Positions 17,023 through 26,246 of a stretch of DNA of 56,013 nt are shown piece after piece; position 1 is the stretch's first letter; each line of letters opens with the position of its first letter. Source of the DNA: Caryophanales bacterium (lineage in GTDB: Bacteria > Bacillota > Bacilli > Paenibacillales > CANHCR01). The notes below the pieces were generated by a model. That model saw only the letters and a program-made list of their open reading frames with translations. It did no database searches and was not told where the DNA came from. The position numbers and the translations under genes are program-made. The stretch covers positions 1 to 56,013 of the forward strand of contig CANHCR010000013.1 of the NCBI GenBank assembly GCA_947459205.1. Direction: 5' to 3'.

Positions 17023-20000
17023 ATGAACTTTCTAATTAAATTCAGTCTCAAAAATCCAATCGCAATCATCATCCTATCCATCATGCTGATGGTTGTAGGA
17101 GCGCTGTCATTTTCTAGTCTTAAAGTTGACTTGTTGCCGAACATCGAATTTCCGCAAGTGACGGTGCAAGGAATTTATCCCGGTGCATCGCCGCAGGACG
17201 TGAATGACAAGGTGACGGTACCTTTAGAGGATAAGTTAAAAGAACTGACTTCAGTCTCAAAAGTACAAAGTCAGTCGATGGAGAGCGTATCGTTCATCTC
17301 CTTGGAGTTTCCACTTGGTACGGATATGGATGAAGTCGCACAAAAGTTGAATGAGTTAGTGAAGGAAACCAAATTGCCAGAGGAAGTGACGATTGAGCAG
17401 CAACGGTTCTCATTCGGTACGTTCCCGATTCTGAATTTAGCGTTGTTCGGAAAAGGCGATACGGAAATAAATAGTCTTGTCGAGAATGAGTTGCAACCTG
17501 AACTTGAGCGAATTCCAGGAGTCAGCAGTATCGCCATTGGTGGCACATATACGGAATTGCTCGAAATCACGGTGAATAAGCAGAAAGCTGCTCAATACGG
17601 GATCACGCTAAACTCCATCAAGACAAAAATTGATTCGTTATTTTTCTCGTTCCCTGCAGGAACAATCGTCCAGAATAAGATTGCCGTGCCCGTTCGAATT
17701 GAGGAGAAGGTGCAATTTCTTGACGAGTTGAAGAAGATTAAATTTGAAAGCGCGACTTTAGGTGCGCCGAGCGGGTTTGGTGGCGTAGCGCCTGCACCTC
17801 AGTCCGCAAATTCGATTGCATTGGGTGATTTGGCCACTTTTAATGAAATCAAAGAAAAAGATCAGTTGATTCGCTACAATCAAAAGACCGCAGTCGCATT
17901 GACAGTGACAAAGAAACAAGATGCGAATACGGTAGAAGTTGCGGACAGTGTGATGGCTGTACTCGATAAGTATAGCAAAAAAATGGAATACAAATTGGTG
18001 TTTGACCAAGCTGAGGGCATCAAACAGTCGGTCAACAGTTTGCTCAAAGAAGGACTATTCGGCGCATTATTCGCATCGTTAGCAGTGTTGCTGTTCTTGC
18101 GCCGTTGGTTGGCGACGTTTATTGCGATTTTGTCGATTCCGTTGTCGCTATTGGTAGCTAGCATTTTGCTTGCTCGATACGGCATCACGCTCAATATCAT
18201 GACGCTCGGCGGAATGGCAGTTGCCGTTGGCCGTGTCGTTGATGATAGCATTGTCGTTATCGAAAATATTTATCGAAGGTATGCCAAGAGCGATGAGTCG
18301 GTGAGTAAATCGGAACTGACGGCGGTAGCGACAAAAGAAATGTTGTCGGCCATCACTTCTTCGACGATTACGACGATTGTCGTATTTTTACCACTTGGAC
18401 TCGTTGGCGGAATTACCGGTGAATTTTTCTTGCCGTTTGCGCTTACGATTGTGTTTGCTTTGCTTGCCTCACTTATTGTTTCGATTACGATTGTTCCGGT
18501 GCTTGCACAATATGCGTTCCGTAAACTTAATAGTGTAGAAGTAGAAAAAGAATCGAAACTTCAAGTGTGGTACGGCAAACTGATTTCTTGGTCGTTGCGC
18601 CGTAAAGTATTGGTCTTACTGCTCTCGTTTGTTTTGCTCATTTCATCTTTTGGACTTGTACCATTACTTGGGTTTACGTTTATCCCGAACGAAGAACAAC
18701 GTTTGCTGATTGTCGGTGCAGAGATGCCGACTTCGACAACGCTCGACAAGATGAACGAGATGTCGAGTGATTTAGAGAAACAAATGATTGAAAATTCAAA
18801 GGTCAAAAATGTATTCGCCAGTATCGGCGCACGTGATTTTGCGATGGGCGTACGACGAACGAATCTTGCTCAATACTTTGTCGAATTGAAGGATACTGCA
18901 GTCGTAAAAACAGAAGTAAAAAATATGCAGAAGCAATTAGAGTCGATGATGGCTTCCAAGTATCCAGATGGGGTGGTCAATGTCCAAGAAGCACCTTCTG
19001 GCGGACCGCCGTCGAACAACAACATTGATGTCAATCTTTATTCTTCGGATGCGGATTCACTCGCCAAAGCGGCATCGATGGTCGAGAAGTTGATGGTAGA
19101 GAATGATAAACTGAAATATGTTAGTAACAATTTGCAAGAAAAGCAGAAGCAGCTAGTTATAAAAATTGACCCGCAAAAAGCAAATGACGCTGGTGTTTCT
19201 GGCTTTGCAGTTCTCGGTGTAATCGGTGATCAAACAAGAGCAGTTGATGCTGGTACGTTGACGTTAGATGGCAAACAGTCGAAGGTTCAACTAGCTTACG
19301 ATCAATCTTTAACTGGCAAAGGACAAATTGAGGCGCTAAAGGTTTTTGGTAAAAACGGACCGTTGCCTCTTACAGCAGTTGCGAAAGTTGAAGAAACGGA
19401 AGCCATCACCAATATACAAAAATTGGACGGCAAGCAATATGCGCAAGTGACAGCACAAGTGAATGATGCCAATACTCGAGCGGTATCGACGGAAGTCATT
19501 GCAGCGGTTGAAAAACTTAAACTGCCGGCAGGAGTCAGTTTAAATGCTGGCAGCGGAAGTGATGAAACGTTACAGACGTTTATCGATTTGCTCGTCGCAA
19601 TGCTTGTCGCCATCGGACTTGTTTACATCGTCATGCTTGTTACATTCGGCAAAGCACGCACACCGTTTGTCATCTTGTCTTCTCTGTTGTTCATTCCGGT
19701 CGGGGCATTGCTTGGCTTGTTCATCACCTCCGAACCGTTGTCACTTAGCGCAATGATTGGTGTTTTGATGCTCATCGGAATTGTCGTCACGAATGCGATT
19801 GTATACGTTGACCGCGTTGGGCAAAATCGCGATCGTGGACTGGAACTTGAGGAGAGTTTGGTCGAAGCTGGAAAAACACGTTTGCGTCCGATCCTAATGA
19901 CCGCTTTTGCTACGATTTGTGCCTTGTTGCCACTCGCTTTCACTGCTAGCGAAGGGAATCTAATATCAAAAGGATTGGCAGTCGTGGTCATCGGTGGGTT

Positions 20001-20091
20001 GACGACTTCTACGCTGTTGACATTAGTTATTGTACCGATTTTCTACGCAATCTTTTTCCGGAAAGATGGTAAAGTTAAAACACAAGCATAG
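17023..20091 (+). CDS. RND family exporter (AcrB/SwrC-like)
   Basis: A 1,022-residue RND permease with the usual two-fold layout: a membrane helix, a large external loop, six helices, then a repeat of the same plan. The proton-relay aspartates appear in TM4 (GRVVDDSIVVIEN). The second half carries GIVVTNAIVYVD. It is close in size to Gram-positive SwrC/YerP exporters of lipopeptides and other amphiphiles. No membrane-fusion or outer-membrane partner is present, as expected in a Gram-positive organism. The ATG follows GAGGGAA. It lies 44 bp after the light-sensing regulator gene with no visible terminator between, so the two may share a transcript. Confidence -1.
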   Translation: MNFLIKFSLKNPIAIIILSIMLMVVGALSFSSLKVDLLPNIEFPQVTVQGIYPGASPQDVNDKVTVPLEDKLKELTSVSKVQSQSMESVSFISLEFPLGTDMDEVAQKLNELVKETKLPEEVTIEQQRFSFGTFPILNLALFGKGDTEINSLVENELQPELERIPGVSSIAIGGTYTELLEITVNKQKAAQYGITLNSIKTKIDSLFFSFPAGTIVQNKIAVPVRIEEKVQFLDELKKIKFESATLGAPSGFGGVAPAPQSANSIALGDLATFNEIKEKDQLIRYNQKTAVALTVTKKQDANTVEVADSVMAVLDKYSKKMEYKLVFDQAEGIKQSVNSLLKEGLFGALFASLAVLLFLRRWLATFIAILSIPLSLLVASILLARYGITLNIMTLGGMAVAVGRVVDDSIVVIENIYRRYAKSDESVSKSELTAVATKEMLSAITSSTITTIVVFLPLGLVGGITGEFFLPFALTIVFALLASLIVSITIVPVLAQYAFRKLNSVEVEKESKLQVWYGKLISWSLRRKVLVLLLSFVLLISSFGLVPLLGFTFIPNEEQRLLIVGAEMPTSTTLDKMNEMSSDLEKQMIENSKVKNVFASIGARDFAMGVRRTNLAQYFVELKDTAVVKTEVKNMQKQLESMMASKYPDGVVNVQEAPSGGPPSNNNIDVNLYSSDADSLAKAASMVEKLMVENDKLKYVSNNLQEKQKQLVIKIDPQKANDAGVSGFAVLGVIGDQTRAVDAGTLTLDGKQSKVQLAYDQSLTGKGQIEALKVFGKNGPLPLTAVAKVEETEAITNIQKLDGKQYAQVTAQVNDANTRAVSTEVIAAVEKLKLPAGVSLNAGSGSDETLQTFIDLLVAMLVAIGLVYIVMLVTFGKARTPFVILSSLLFIPVGALLGLFITSEPLSLSAMIGVLMLIGIVVTNAIVYVDRVGQNRDRGLELEESLVEAGKTRLRPILMTAFATICALLPLAFTASEGNLISKGLAVVVIGGLTTSTLLTLVIVPIFYAIFFRKDGKVKTQA

Positions 20092-20111
20092 TATTAAGAA
20101 TGAATCTGCTG

Positions 20112-20144
20112 AACTGTCTCTCGATTTTGAGAGGCAGTTTTTTG
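20112..20144 (+). terminator. Rho-independent terminator after the RND gene
   Basis: An 11-bp stem, AACTGTCTCTC with GAGAGGCAGTT (one G-U pair), followed by a T run. Confidence -1.
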
Positions 20145-20183
20145 TTTAATTCTGAACATATTGTGAACGTATAAACAGATTGG

Positions 20184-20212
20184 TTGGAAATGGTTGTAAT
20201 TCAATCTATAAT
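20184..20212 (+). promoter_or_regulatory. Promoter of the Tad/Flp pilus operon
   Basis: TTGGAA (20184-20189), 17-bp spacer, perfect TATAAT (20207-20212), about 50 bp upstream of the first gene. It is the only strong promoter I see ahead of the operon. Confidence -1.
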
Positions 20213-20262
20213 GACGGAAGAGAAGTTTTACAATTAATTACAGAAGTGTTATAGGGGTTTGT

Positions 20263-21384
20263 ATGATGTTCAGTGACAAAACAACAATTTGTTTCATCAT
20301 TAAAGATTCGAATTATTTGCAACATATTTTGCATTTTGTGCGCAATTCTGAACTTTTTCAGGGTTTGCATCTTCGTGCGTTCACACGTTTCCCTAACCAA
20401 ATTGAATTAAAAGGCGTCGATATTTTGGTCGTATGCGAGGAACTTTCGAGGGAACTTGGGGAAATAGATCTAGAAATTCCATGTTTTAGGTTGTCCACTG
20501 ATAAAAACGTGTCGATTACAGAAGGGTTAATTTTCCAATACCAACCGTTGCATAAAATGTTTCGTGAGTTGCTTGATCATTATCTTGCTGGTTCTCAACT
20601 CAAATTACTGAGAAACGAGGACGATGCTGTACCAAGTTTTATTTCTGTGTATTCCTTAGCTGGAGGTAGCGGGAAAACAACAGTTGCAAGTGATATGGCC
20701 GAATTGATAGCTGGTCGAGGGCAAAACGTACTTTACCTCAATTTAGAAGATGTTCCTTCTCCAATTTGGAATCTCGATAGTCAGTTCGAGGGTCCGACAT
20801 TGTCCGAATATTTGTATCGTGTTGACATAGACAAGACAGATCAAATGTATTGGACAGGTAAGCAACATCCACAACGAAAGTTTTACTTTTTACAGCCGCA
20901 AGTTCAATTCCGAGAGATGAATCGGATGGAAAAACAACAATTTGATTCATTAGTCGATAGCATTAAGAAACAACAGTTTTTTGATTATGTCATCATCGAC
21001 ATGTCAAGTCAATTAAGCCCGCTAACTTTTGATTGCATGAATGCGAGCGATCATATTTGTTGGTTGCTAACGGACGAACAATCCCATCTTGGGAAAATGG
21101 AGATGTTACTTTCCTATGCGAAACAAACTGAATTGATGGAGGAGTGGTCATGGCTTGGCAAATGCAGCTTCGTTTTGAACAAATATATCGGTTATTTTAT
21201 AAATGCGTATCTCAATGAAACCTACGACTTATGTACATACTTGCCGTATGTTTCCGCTTGGAGTCATCCAAATAATCATGCACGGCGATTGATGGATGAG
21301 GCGCAATTTGCACAAGCAATCAGTACTTTGTTCGATGAACGCTTTGCAAAGCGGACTGCGATTAAATTAGATGGTAGATTTTGA
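20263..21384 (+). CDS. TadZ/CpaE-like pilus assembly ATPase
   Basis: A 373-residue protein with an N-terminal receiver-like domain (about 1-115) and a ParA/MinD-type ATPase domain. A deviant Walker A, GGSGKTT, lies at about 134-140, and the Asp-rich strand FDYVIIDMSS fits Walker B. TadZ/CpaE proteins help position Tad pilus machines. It is the first gene of the operon and overlaps the CpaF/TadA ATPase gene by 14 bp. The region is AT-richer than genes to either side. Confidence -1.
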   Translation: MMFSDKTTICFIIKDSNYLQHILHFVRNSELFQGLHLRAFTRFPNQIELKGVDILVVCEELSRELGEIDLEIPCFRLSTDKNVSITEGLIFQYQPLHKMFRELLDHYLAGSQLKLLRNEDDAVPSFISVYSLAGGSGKTTVASDMAELIAGRGQNVLYLNLEDVPSPIWNLDSQFEGPTLSEYLYRVDIDKTDQMYWTGKQHPQRKFYFLQPQVQFREMNRMEKQQFDSLVDSIKKQQFFDYVIIDMSSQLSPLTFDCMNASDHICWLLTDEQSHLGKMEMLLSYAKQTELMEEWSWLGKCSFVLNKYIGYFINAYLNETYDLCTYLPYVSAWSHPNNHARRLMDEAQFAQAISTLFDERFAKRTAIKLDGRF

Positions 21385-22549
21385 TTTATACAAGCAATTG
21401 AGGGCGTCTGTATTTGATGCGTTGAATCGACAACCAGAGATGAATGATAACGATGTGTTGTCAGCAATCGAATCGATTGTATTTCGCGATGCGAGGTTCC
21501 TGATTGCCAAAGAAAAAAGAATGATGATTGAGCGGTTGTTTTTCTCATTCCGCGGCCTAGATGTCATTCAACCGCTAGTAGATGATGATTCAATTAGTGA
21601 GATTATGATTAACCGATTTGACGAGATTTATATCGAACGCTCCGGAAATATTACAAAAACCGATATTTGCTTTGATGATCAGCAGAAGTTGGAAGATTTA
21701 ATCCAAATGATTGTCTCTAAAATGAATCGATCAGTGAATGAGCGGACGCCAATTGTCGATGCACGGTGGAATCATCATATTCGCATCAACGTCGTATTTC
21801 CGCCGATTTCACTGAATGGACCGGTGATGACGATGCGAAAATTGCCGAAGCAATCGCTTGGTTTTCACTATTTATTGGAGAATGGTGGTATCAACGAAGA
21901 GGCTGCGCAATTGATGTCAAAACTTGTGCAGTCAAGAAGTAACATTATGATCAGCGGTGGCACGAGTTCTGGGAAAACAACTTTTTTAAACGCATTGACT
22001 GATTGCATTGATGTTACTGAACGGATTATCACGATTGAGGATTGCGCGGAATTAAACATCCGTACGATTCCGAATGTTGTTCGGTTAGAAACTAGAAACG
22101 TTAACTTGGATGGAAAAGGCGAAGTATCCATTTCAGATTTAATTCGTACCTCTCTTCGAATGAGACCAGATCGAATTATTGTCGGTGAAGTGCGCGGCGC
22201 CGAAGCATTCTACATGTTACAGGCAATGAACACTGGTCATGACGGTTCGATCTGCACGGCTCATGCAAATAGTAGTTCGGATATGCTGACTCGGTTAGAG
22301 ACGATGGTGCTTTCTGGTATTGATTTTCCGTTGCGGGCCGTTCGTCAAATGATTTGCTCAGCAATTGATATTGTCGTGCATATGAGGCACTGGAATGGGC
22401 GAAGAGTGGTTGCAGAGATTTGTGAAGTTACAGGAATCGAGTGCGAAGAGATTCAGTTGAATCCACTCTTTGAATGGAAAAATGGTGCATTAGTAGCGAC
22501 AGGCAATCAATTAAAAAAACAGCGGAATCTAACCGTCCATGCTGGTTAA
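21371..22549 (+). CDS. tadA: TadA/CpaF family pilus secretion ATPase
   Basis: A 392-residue hexameric secretion ATPase of the CpaF/TadA branch. Walker A GGTSSGKT lies at about 196-203. Conserved strands include MTMRKL, the His-box region GHDGSICTAHANS and the Walker B region PDRIIVGEVRGAEA. It powers assembly of Flp-type pili from the cytoplasmic face. Start at 21371 overlaps the preceding gene, and its stop overlaps tadB by 11 bp, so translation is probably coupled through the block. Confidence -1.
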   Translation: MVDFDLYKQLRASVFDALNRQPEMNDNDVLSAIESIVFRDARFLIAKEKRMMIERLFFSFRGLDVIQPLVDDDSISEIMINRFDEIYIERSGNITKTDICFDDQQKLEDLIQMIVSKMNRSVNERTPIVDARWNHHIRINVVFPPISLNGPVMTMRKLPKQSLGFHYLLENGGINEEAAQLMSKLVQSRSNIMISGGTSSGKTTFLNALTDCIDVTERIITIEDCAELNIRTIPNVVRLETRNVNLDGKGEVSISDLIRTSLRMRPDRIIVGEVRGAEAFYMLQAMNTGHDGSICTAHANSSSDMLTRLETMVLSGIDFPLRAVRQMICSAIDIVVHMRHWNGRRVVAEICEVTGIECEEIQLNPLFEWKNGALVATGNQLKKQRNLTVHAG

Positions 22550-23252
22550 ATTTTTTCGATATTTTGTCACTATATTTTGTTTAACGTTGCTATGCGAACT
22601 GTTTTTTGATCGCATGTGGTTGATTAGTTTCACTTGGCCGGCAGCCTATTTTATCGTCAAAAAATGGAGTGAAACGCAACTTGCTGCGAAGCGACGTATG
22701 GTTCGCGATCAATTTAAAATGTTTTTGTATAGTCTCTCGACATCACTAAGTGCGGGTAAATCGTTAGAAAATTCGTTGCAAGATGTTCAACTAGATTTAA
22801 GCCGCTATTATCCCGCAGATTCTGATTTGTTTATAATTGAACTGCTAAAATTAAACATAAAATTGCAGAACGGATTAACTGTTGAACATGCAATGGTTCA
22901 ATTCGCTGAACAGTTCGATAGTCTTGAGATTCAGAAGTTTTGTCATTTGATTCGTTCCGTGAAGCGCCAAAGCGGCGACCTGTTGTCAGTGATTCGTACG
23001 GCATCTCAAGTGATTGCCGAAAAAATTGAAGTAGAGCAAGAAATTCAGGTGATCACAGCACAAAAAAAGTTTGAAAGTAGAGTGATGATGTTGATTCCGG
23101 TTATTTTTTTAGCGTTAATGAAATCGACTTCTGCTGAGTACATGTATGTTTTGTATTATTCGACAAGTGGCATCATCATCATGTTGATTGCGCTCTTCGT
23201 CTTTCTTTTTTCCGCACATAATTTAAATAAAAACATGAGCATTGAATTATGA
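22539..23252 (+). CDS. tadB: TadB-like inner membrane platform protein
   Basis: A 237-residue T2SSF-domain membrane protein with two hydrophobic segments near the N-terminus (about 7-35) and two at the C-terminus. The cytoplasmic T2SSF core includes SLSTSLSAGKSLENSL. TadB and TadC form the platform that couples the ATPase to pilin insertion. It overlaps tadA by 11 bp and tadC by ATGA. Confidence -1.
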   Translation: MLVKFFRYFVTIFCLTLLCELFFDRMWLISFTWPAAYFIVKKWSETQLAAKRRMVRDQFKMFLYSLSTSLSAGKSLENSLQDVQLDLSRYYPADSDLFIIELLKLNIKLQNGLTVEHAMVQFAEQFDSLEIQKFCHLIRSVKRQSGDLLSVIRTASQVIAEKIEVEQEIQVITAQKKFESRVMMLIPVIFLALMKSTSAEYMYVLYYSTSGIIIMLIALFVFLFSAHNLNKNMSIEL

Positions 23253-23947
23253 ATTGGTTGTCAACAGTCGCACTTTCTTTCACATTAAAATTCATCGAAC
23301 TTTACGGCGAACAAGAAGGGTTTTCTCATTATTTTGGCTGGTTACGGACGATGATTCGGATGATTTCAATCATTATAGTGATTTTTATTATTGTAAGTTT
23401 GATTTTTAGCAATTTCGAATATTTTATTTTTGGTTTATTGATTGCCATCATCGTTCCGATTGTCATGGTTCAAAAGCTCAATGAACAATTGAAAAAGCGA
23501 AAACTAATGATACTTGCTGAGTTGCCTGAGTGGGTAAACCGATTGATTATTCGTTTATGCGCTGGCGATTCTCTAAGATTCGCTGTCGAAAATAGTTTGC
23601 TCGGAGATCCGGATAGCTATCAAAATCCGTTGAATGACGAGTTGCGGCAATTGGTCTCACAGTTAAAAAACAATCAGTCTCTACACATTGGACTGGAGTC
23701 ATTAAATAGACGGCTTAAGTTGATTGAAGTGTCAAAAATCACATCGATTTTATTGCTTCATTTGCAACGCGGAGGAGACGAACTTATTCAAACATTGCGA
23801 GATTTTAACCAATCTCTATGGCTCCTAAAAAAGACACTTGTTCGCACACGAGGCGAGGAAGCATCAACTCGCGCGTTATTTCCAATGCTTCTCATCTTTC
23901 TAGTGATGTTGTTGATCATCGGATTTCCTGCCGTACAATCCTTATAA
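23249..23947 (+). CDS. tadC: TadC-like inner membrane platform protein
   Basis: A 232-residue second T2SSF-domain protein with membrane segments at about 35-75 and a C-terminal hydrophobic tail. The core LPEWVNRLIIRLCAGDS and a helical LLHLQRGGDELIQTLRDF region match the TadB/TadC family. Its start overlaps the tadB stop as ATGA, indicating coupled translation. The pilin gene follows 17 bp after its stop. Confidence -1.
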   Translation: MNWLSTVALSFTLKFIELYGEQEGFSHYFGWLRTMIRMISIIIVIFIIVSLIFSNFEYFIFGLLIAIIVPIVMVQKLNEQLKKRKLMILAELPEWVNRLIIRLCAGDSLRFAVENSLLGDPDSYQNPLNDELRQLVSQLKNNQSLHIGLESLNRRLKLIEVSKITSILLLHLQRGGDELIQTLRDFNQSLWLLKKTLVRTRGEEASTRALFPMLLIFLVMLLIIGFPAVQSL

Positions 23948-23964
23948 AATAGATGGGGGATAAA

Positions 23965-24183
23965 ATGTATAAATCATTATCTGTGAAACATTTGATGAAA
24001 GACGAAACTGCGCTTGGTACGCTTGAAATATTATTGATTGTCGCCGTTCTCGTTGCCCTTGCTTTAGTCTTTCGAAAATATATTTTGAATTGGTTTCAAA
24101 CGTTAATGTCAGAAGCTGATTCATCCATCCATAGTACAAAAAATGACATGGATTCTCTGAAAAAGATGGTCCCAAAAAAATAG
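23965..24183 (+). CDS. Flp1-like type IVb pilin
   Basis: A 72-residue protein with a short charged leader, the pattern ETALGTLEILLIV and one long hydrophobic helix, then a small hydrophilic tail. The Gly-x-x-Glu ahead of the helix is where a prepilin peptidase would act, and length and layout match Flp1-like pilins. It is the likely major subunit of the Tad pilus. The ATG at 23965 is chosen over 23953 because the GGGGG ribosome binding site lies between them. The next gene encodes the matching peptidase. Confidence -1.
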   Translation: MYKSLSVKHLMKDETALGTLEILLIVAVLVALALVFRKYILNWFQTLMSEADSSIHSTKNDMDSLKKMVPKK

Positions 24184-24198
24184 TTTTGTAGGTGATTT

Positions 24199-24618
24199 AT
24201 GATTGTATCTTTTATTGTATTACAAATTTTGCTTGTCATCGCATTGATTTATGACATCCATTCGCAAATCATACCGAATCTTTTGAATGGAATCATATTA
24301 TTGACTGGTTTATTGTTTAACATTTATTTTAGCCAATGGTCAGGTGTTTTCGATTCCGTATTGGGTATCATCACTGGGCTTGGATTGACTTTCATTCTTT
24401 ATATTTGGCGTGCTATTGCTGCTGGCGATGTGAAACTGTTTGCTGCTATCGGTGCTTATTTAGGAATTGAGCAGATCTCGATTTTACTGGTCACTTCCAT
24501 CTTTATTGCAGGCGCAATTGCCATCTTGTATTGGTTAAGCAATCGCACACTTAAAGACAAGACAATGCCCTTTATGTATGCCGTTTTTCCAGCAGCTTTG
24601 TTTGTCGTTTGGATATAG
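24199..24618 (+). CDS. A24 family prepilin peptidase (TadV/CpaA-like)
   Basis: A 139-residue polytopic aspartyl protease of the short A24 type. The two catalytic aspartates fit YDIHSQIIPN (Asp19) and the GDVKL motif (near residue 76). There is no N-methylation domain, as in TadV/CpaA. It would process the Flp1-like pilin and the TadE-like pseudopilins encoded around it. GTAGGTGA precedes the ATG. The stop codon lies 2 bp before the next ATG. Confidence -1.
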   Translation: MIVSFIVLQILLVIALIYDIHSQIIPNLLNGIILLTGLLFNIYFSQWSGVFDSVLGIITGLGLTFILYIWRAIAAGDVKLFAAIGAYLGIEQISILLVTSIFIAGAIAILYWLSNRTLKDKTMPFMYAVFPAALFVVWI

Positions 24619-24620
24619 AG

Positions 24621-26246
24621 ATGGACCAGCAAACGGGTTCGATTTCTCTCTTTTTTTCAATCGTGATGGCACCGCTATTGTTGTTTATGGCTTGCTGTGT
24701 TGATATCGTACAAGTTTCTTTAGCAAAAAAAGAATTAGCAATCGTCTCTGATTCGGTCAATCGTTCAGTTTTGGCTGGGTTTGATTCCAACGTGCAGGCA
24801 TATGGCCTTTACGGATATGATGCAACGGATCGTCAAATATTTCATCAGTATCTAAAGTTGTTTCGATTACAACTTGGAAAATCTCCTTCAGTTCATTGGA
24901 CACACCATGAGAATTTAGGCGACTACAATCAAATGAAACTGCAAATTTTGAAGGAAATGAAGTGGCGTGCTCCGATTGCATGGATGAAACAAATGATGAA
25001 GCCTTTTCAGACGCTTGATTCTAACACGAATCCAGTTAAACCAGGACAAATCGTGGATCTCACTTCACAAATGGAATCGTTGCTCAACAAAAAGACATTG
25101 ACTTTAGCATTGATTCGCACAAGTTTGCAAGAATTACGTGTGGAGTGGAACAACACTAGACAATTAGTTGACAGTAAATTTCAAGAACTGTTAGCCCAAT
25201 TGCAATCATTGGCAGAGATAGAACAACTGCTACGTAATGTTAGTGGAATCTTGATTCCTGCGACAAAACAAAATCCATCTCTCGTACAACCAATCATAGA
25301 TGAATTACAACTTATCATACAAAACAAAATTTATGATGTAGATGCATGGTTTGAAAAAACAGATCACTATATCTTGCAAATGGCTAGCGCTGCAAATCAA
25401 TCCAATAGTAACGAGCAACGAAGCGACATTAACAAAACATTAAATCAATTTAACCTGCTTTTCAATGAAAACTGTAGGGGTACTCATAAAAATTATGATC
25501 GACTAAAAAAACTGTTCATACAACCAGAACAATCGAAAGAAGTCGATTCATTACCGTCTAATGTGAGTCAGTTGATGGATAAACTGAAACAATCAAAAGC
25601 AATGTTGTCGACGTTATCCGAAATTGTACAACAACCACTAACATCCACTCGTGATCGTCTTTTGATTTCCGAATTTGTCTTGCAAAAATTTAACCATAAA
25701 TTATCTTATCTCAAACAATCGACAGAACGATCAATGCCGGAATCGCATACGTTACGGAATCAAGAAATCGAATATATTTTGTCCGGATATTATTCTTGTG
25801 AGGCGAACGATAAAGCAACTATAGCTAAACTATATTTGATTCGAGTCATTTTAAGATTAACAGAATTTGTAGTTCGGCCTGAGTTAAATGCTAGTTTTGC
25901 CGCAAACCCGCTAACATTCGTACTCGCCGGATTGAGTTATGCTTCTGCAAAAGCAGGCGTCGATATTGCCCATCTGCTTGCTGGACGTTTTGTGCCATTG
26001 ATCGAATTCTCTTTATCATCAGTTAAACCAATCATGATGTCATATGAAGATCACCTTCGATTACTATTGTGGACTTTGCCAAATCGCACCCAAATGAAGA
26101 GGATTCAAGGTCTGATTGAGTTTAACACTGGAAAGAAAATGAGTGACTTAACTGTAGGACTTTCTATGAAGTCATCAGTGGTGGCGGATACAATCATTTA
26201 TCCATTCAATAGAGTATTTGCACAGTCAACGTATCTATATGAATAA
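24621..26246 (+). CDS. Large TadG/TadE-like pilus-associated protein
   Basis: About 541 residues with one N-terminal hydrophobic segment (about 7-28, following QQTGSISLFF), then a long, mostly helical, probably extracellular region. The N-terminus resembles Tad-locus pseudopilins of the TadE/TadG type, but the C-terminal part is unfamiliar and has no VWA motif. The ATG at 24621 is preferred to a TTG at 24609. Coding is noticeably AT-rich and rich in Gln, Lys and Ser. Its 3' end overlaps the next gene by 8 bp. Confidence -1.
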   Translation: MDQQTGSISLFFSIVMAPLLLFMACCVDIVQVSLAKKELAIVSDSVNRSVLAGFDSNVQAYGLYGYDATDRQIFHQYLKLFRLQLGKSPSVHWTHHENLGDYNQMKLQILKEMKWRAPIAWMKQMMKPFQTLDSNTNPVKPGQIVDLTSQMESLLNKKTLTLALIRTSLQELRVEWNNTRQLVDSKFQELLAQLQSLAEIEQLLRNVSGILIPATKQNPSLVQPIIDELQLIIQNKIYDVDAWFEKTDHYILQMASAANQSNSNEQRSDINKTLNQFNLLFNENCRGTHKNYDRLKKLFIQPEQSKEVDSLPSNVSQLMDKLKQSKAMLSTLSEIVQQPLTSTRDRLLISEFVLQKFNHKLSYLKQSTERSMPESHTLRNQEIEYILSGYYSCEANDKATIAKLYLIRVILRLTEFVVRPELNASFAANPLTFVLAGLSYASAKAGVDIAHLLAGRFVPLIEFSLSSVKPIMMSYEDHLRLLLWTLPNRTQMKRIQGLIEFNTGKKMSDLTVGLSMKSSVVADTIIYPFNRVFAQSTYLYE

